Below, in pieces: positions 61,609-64,000 of a stretch of DNA of 64,000 nucleotides (position 1 is its first letter; each line of letters begins with the position of its first letter). A model generated the notes under the pieces. It was not told the origin of the DNA and made no database searches. It was given only the letters and a program-made list of their open reading frames with translations. Source of the stretch: Bigelowiella natans CCMP2755 (lineage: Eukaryota; Cercozoa; Chlorarachniophyceae); the NCBI GenBank assembly GCA_000320545.1, contig ADNK01000149.1, positions 1 to 64,000 on the forward strand, in the 5' to 3' direction. The position numbers and the translations under genes were made by a program.

Positions 61609-63275
61609 CTGAGGCATGGAAAAGACACGGAAGCAAAAATCACAACTGAGCCATCAAGAAAAGGCCGTATGAATCGGCCTAGTGCCACTCGAATCAGGCA
61701 ATGTTCCGTTAGATCACCTCAAAGCGAGGGGGGATGGATGATCCTCGTTGATCAATCTCTTCCCGAGCTATCCCCTAACAAACTAGAAACATTTTCTATG
61801 CCAAGAACATCGTAGGTCTTGAGCTCAATATCCCACAGCGTTTTAATTTGAGATCACAGTGTCAGTAATCCAGTCACAGCAAAAACAAGTTGGATCAAAT
61901 TATATCGCAAAAACATCATAGGGATTGTGCAATCTTTTTTTGCTGTGTGATGCACATTTCCCATGAGGTTGCCAGGCAGTATGCGACAATGAGAGATTTG
62001 ATCATCAATGTTCGACGTCAGCGTGTGCCTGCACGAATGCAACGCTAGAACGTCTGGGGACGTCCATGCGTGGGTGTGCAACGCGCTCGAACACTCCGGT
62101 CGATCGAGCCTGCTAGCCTGCAGCCTGCAACTTTCAGCATTTCGTGTTGCGTTTTGCGGATGACACGTGCAATGTTGTGATGCATGCTGGCATGTGACAC
62201 GTGTCCCATTGTTGTGTCCATCATGAGTGTGTGCAACACGCAACATGATGCATGCAATGTGCATCCTGTTGCTGTGTCATTGTGCGGAAGCACCCCGCTA
62301 GCCCGCACGTGAGCATCCCGCACGTGCATGAGCATCGAGTGGACGGACATCACTGCTAGACTGCGGGATCAGCAGGCACGCTGAGCACGTCTAGATCTGC
62401 ACCTCGCTAGCACGTGCCATCCGACGTGCATGTTGCTCGATCCAGCCTGCTTGCATCACGCACACCGCTGCTGGATCGGACGTGATGCACTGACTTGCTT
62501 CCACGTTGTTGCACGCAGCTTCTAGGCTTGCTAGCTTGTCAGCTTGCGTCCTCCCTAGTCACGCGCTGCACGTGCTCCTGCAACAGCTCTAGAGGTGGAC
62601 AAATTGCAACACCTGCACGCAGTGCGTGGTGACCGCCAACAGTCGATTTCAAGATTTGTTGGAAATTGTCGATGATCAGGAAACGGCCAGTGTGGCGGAT
62701 GCGCACAATTCACAATTGCATGCATCCAGTCCAACGCCAGCTGTCTGCTGTTAGTTGTTTGACGCTACATGCTATGTGTGAGCGTGATGCAAGACATATG
62801 CATGCAATTCAGATCCATCACATCACAGAGCAGACTGGACGACGCTGATCATCACGCACCGCACACCTGCGCTTCACTTGAGTCTGGCATCGCATGACAA
62901 CAGAGTTCTTTCATGTGCATTTGCTATCATGGCTGTTGTGATACATGTAGTATCGTCATTGCTATTACTACATAGTGTTATTACTCGGCTTCAATTTCTC
63001 TACTCTATGAAGAGTTCTCATCCAGCAATCCGTCTATCGCAGGCACATCTTAAGGAGCTTTCAATGAGGGGGTTGGTTGGGACATTCTCTCCCGTCCAGC
63101 AGCAAAGTACTTAAATGCGTGGGGAATCAAGTCATCCTAGGTCATATATTGACACATAGTATCAGTACCGGAAGTACGAGAGTGTTATTGACAACGCAAA
63201 TTACTTTTCATCGCGTGAGTATGCAAGTTGTGTGTGTGTCCCTGCTTGCATGCGACGTGGTGTGTGTAGTAGTAC
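61609..63275. other. Intron or intergenic; TGCA-rich island
   Basis: About 61960-62880 is strongly enriched in TGCA, GCATGC, CACGTG and GCTAGC words, like the islands at 16.8, 21.5 and 29.0 kb. If the flanking minus-strand exons belong to one gene, this is a very large intron. Confidence 0.4.
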
Positions 63276-63616
63276 CTTGAAGACGAATCCGACATCCAGG
63301 TCGAATTGTATCTCTCTCTCGATAACTCTGTAAGCGAGAAAAAGAGGAGAGTAGTTACATCAATGGACTGAAGGAGCACCATATGAAGAAGCAACGTAGA
63401 CCGGCAAACATCATGGTTGAAGGGGTAACAAAAATTGTAAAAGAGGAAAAATGGCTTCATTTAACTCAGTTACGCAGCAGCTGATTTGATCTCTCCTTCA
63501 CCGCTGGGATATCACGTTCATGTGCTCATTGTCATCACAATTAATATAAATGGTTGCTATAAGTACTGTCTGGTCTCAATCTCCTGGGCAGTTAACTCGG
63601 TGCCTAAGCACGCGCG

Positions 63617-63647
<31 letters not shown>

Positions 63648-63662
63648 ATACACACATTATAA

Positions 63663-63709
<47 letters not shown>

Positions 63710-63887
63710 TTTAGTAAACAAAGGGCCATAAATCAAAGAGTTCATGTGATGAATGTGGAGAATGTCATAGCATTAGTAGTAGTAATAGTAGTAGTAGTAG
63801 TAGTAGTAGTCGTTGGTACCTGGGGGAAGGGGGTCAAGAGACAGTGGTGAGAATAAATTGAAGAAGCTCTGCCCGACGGTTAAATCC
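63276..63887 (-). CDS. Two minus-strand exons of a gene running off the right edge
   Basis: Exon 63887-63820 lies between GCGCAG and a donor CAG|GTACCA (TVGQSFFNLFSPLSLDPLPP). Exon 63327-63276 lies between TTACAG and AAG|GTACTA. By phase the second reads SRERYNSTWMSDSSS, although the frame VIEREIQFDLDVGFVFK looks more protein-like, so an extra exon may intervene. They are probably the 5' continuation of the cysteine-rich gene ending at 55358; this is inference from strand and order. Confidence 0.45.
63609..63702. repeat. (CG)n-(CA)n then (TA)n microsatellites
   Basis: Alternating purine-pyrimidine tract CGCGCG...CACACA (about 63609-63655), followed by TA repeats (about 63668-63704), in the intron between the two right-edge exons. 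Confidence 0.85.
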
Positions 63888-64000
63888 CTGCGCCGTGTCA
63901 AAGGTAAGGTTTGGATGTTTGGTTAACCCAATGCAATTATATGAAAGCTCCCGACCCAAAAATGGGTAAAGATACTGCAATCGCAGGGTGTAAAATGTAA

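Noticed and set aside
1-64000. CRISPR-like arrays
   Set aside because: All periodic sequence is simple microsatellite without unique spacers, in a eukaryotic genome.

Overview
The window is nuclear DNA from an intron-rich microbial eukaryote. Coding exons are short (commonly 40-120 nt). They are separated by GT-AG introns loaded with di- and trinucleotide microsatellites. A photosynthetic protist, perhaps a stramenopile alga, fits best. The hints are a large GCC2/GCC3-type cysteine-rich membrane protein, a carotenoid-desaturase-like FAD oxidoreductase and the intron style, but the species cannot be named from sequence alone. Exons were read by eye from splice signals, reading-frame continuity and phase matching. 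Most internal joins are phase-consistent; a few joins and 5' ends stay open and are flagged.

Layout. 1-430 is homopolymer-rich, contig-end-like sequence. 758-14294 (+) is one very large gene: a glycine-rich domain, then cysteine-rich GCC2/GCC3-like repeats, then several membrane segments and a Q/H-rich cytoplasmic region. 17266-20973 (-) is a 14-exon dual-specificity phosphatase with an SR-rich/acidic N-terminus. 22409-24811 (-) is a coiled-coil protein of unknown function, lying head-to-head with a FAD-dependent oxidoreductase ending at 27613 (+). 28153-28845 (-) is a three-exon MAPEG-like membrane protein. 29203-34926 is an intact LTR retrotransposon: identical 326-bp LTRs, 4-bp target duplication, one 1657-codon gag-pol frame in Ty3/gypsy order.

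35374-39748 (-) is a 16-exon, about 596-residue membrane-anchored protein with a very acidic tail. It is divergent from an RWDD2-like gene at 40175-42222 (+). 43690-49924 (-) is an EMB8/ABHD-type alpha/beta hydrolase in about 25 exons. It is divergent from an LtrA-like multi-pass membrane protein at 50484-54471 (+). 55358-61608 (-) is a cysteine-rich protein with a long low-complexity C-terminal half, probably continuing through exons near 63.3 and 63.9 kb and off the right edge.

Between genes are islands rich in TGCA, GCATGC and CTAG; one of them received the retrotransposon. The genes do not form an operon-like pathway: this is ordinary, mixed-function eukaryotic gene space with one young mobile element. 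I found no CRISPR array and no convincing tRNA or rRNA gene.
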